Below are positions 44,256 through 45,130 of a DNA stretch of 45,130 nt, piece after piece. The notes beneath the pieces were generated by a model. It saw only the letters and a list, made by a program, of their open reading frames with translations. It did not search any database and was not told the origin of the DNA. Both the position numbers and the translations under genes were made by a program. The stretch is from Helochares maculicollis (lineage: Eukaryota; Arthropoda; Insecta; Coleoptera; Hydrophilidae), in contig JAWQRO010000274.1 in assembly GCA_033557835.1 (NCBI GenBank), positions 1 through 45,130 on the forward strand, read 5' to 3'. Every line of letters begins with the position of its first letter. Position 1 is the first letter of the stretch.

Positions 44256-45130
44256 GCTCGTCCTCAGAAACCACTGGGTGTGCTACATCCTGTGCAAAAT
44301 ATGGTACATCCACACCTTTTAAATAAGATCATTACTTTTTATATTGACAAATCTATTTTGCAAGTATATTTGTTGAGCTTATACTTTGAAATACAAATTT
44401 TAATATGTATATTTTTCACGTTTAGGTATAGTGGAGGTACGGATACATTATTTGTAGATTGTTAAGGCTGCATCAGACACAATAATTTCTAGAAACCAGA
44501 GTTGACTTCACATATCAGGTAAAGTTATCAGATCATGAACACTGTTCTGTGGGAAAATTGTATCGAGAGTCAGTTTGAATATTTATATAATTTAATATAT
44601 TTTGAATATAAAACACTCTAACGTTGTGTTAAAAAGTATTGCGATTACATTAAACATTGCGTTTGTATGACTAGTAGCTCTGTAAGCAACAATACAGGGT
44701 CATTTTTGTCAAAGCAGGAATATAAACCGATAGTTTTACGTTGAGTCACGTTAGCCAAAATGTGCGATATCCATTAGACGGAGCATTTTAAAATAAAAAT
44801 ACATGCAAGCAGGGTTTCTCAGTTTTACTAAAGCTTTCCTCTCCAGTCAGAATATAATAATTAAATGTGTCAACATATTTGGATTACCTTCGTTCAAGCG
44901 CACACATTTGAAAATTTTCTTAATATTATGCCTCATGTAACGCTCACTACGTGGGAAGGGATTTTCAGCGGTACAAGTAGATTTTCGTAAAATTAGGTTT
45001 GATATTAAATTTTCTTGGGGCAAGTTTTGCCAAGTAAATCTGGGAATTTAGTAATTTTTATTAAAATTATACATTTGAGTGTAAATTTAGGAACGTAATA
45101 TAAATAAATTCTTAGTCCAGGAAAAAATGA
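44256..45130. other. no confident gene; possible alternative tmod exon
   Basis: At 44426, after TTTTTCACGTTTAG, the sequence can be read in tmod phase 1 as SIVEVRIHYL then stop. In another phase it reads YSGGTDTLFVDC then TAA, which looks protein-like. Either could be an alternative C-terminal exon; nothing else is recognised up to the window end. Confidence 0.25.

Overview
The window is AT-rich animal DNA and almost certainly comes from an insect. The clearest gene is tropomodulin (tmod), the thin-filament pointed-end cap, whose exons share short introns with GT..AG borders. Around it lie at least seven mariner transposon copies from several subfamilies, two relics of another Tc1/mariner-type transposase, and fragments of a non-LTR (LINE) and a BEL/Pao-type retrotransposon. 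I cannot assign an order or species from the sequence.

Layout. 1-322: tail of an irritans-type mariner. 4025-5370: three tandem copies of a ~440-bp unit. 7745-9620 (-): decayed transposase whose helix-turn-helix segment has been amplified into an eight-copy 83-bp array. 10181-10362: 12-bp minisatellite. 10614-11910 (mariner A, +) and 11915-13010 (mariner B, -) abut, and a ~105-bp direct repeat brackets the pair. 15240-15590: CpG-rich block, perhaps a promoter with a 5' exon. 17178-18443: mariner (-). 18978-20464: mariner C (-), which carries a LINE fragment inside its inverted repeats. 20780-21665: mariner E (+). 21.7-30 kb: mostly anonymous, with a GC-rich regulatory-looking block at 27.9-28.15 kb and an old 243-bp tandem duplication at 28.7-29.2 kb. 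31447-32640: mariner D (+), inserted into a LINE reverse transcriptase just before its YxDD motif.

Tmod runs on the + strand from 33783 to 39698. Six exons are well supported and a seventh, the C-terminus, is likely; joined they code for about 372 residues, near the family's usual length. A 1.3-kb transposon sits antisense in its third coding-exon intron. Downstream are an internally deleted mariner F (40917-41835), a near-perfect 21-bp-arm hairpin (42300-42345), a BEL/Pao-like pol remnant (-, 42870-43420) and an 820-bp nested 5/10-bp repeat (43436-44255).

Every transposase seen carries stops, frameshifts or deletions, so no copy here looks autonomous. The most unusual item is mariner C: its 3' end holds about 410 bp homologous to the LINE sequence flanking mariner D, which suggests that a mariner captured flanking DNA. 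No new multi-gene system is evident.
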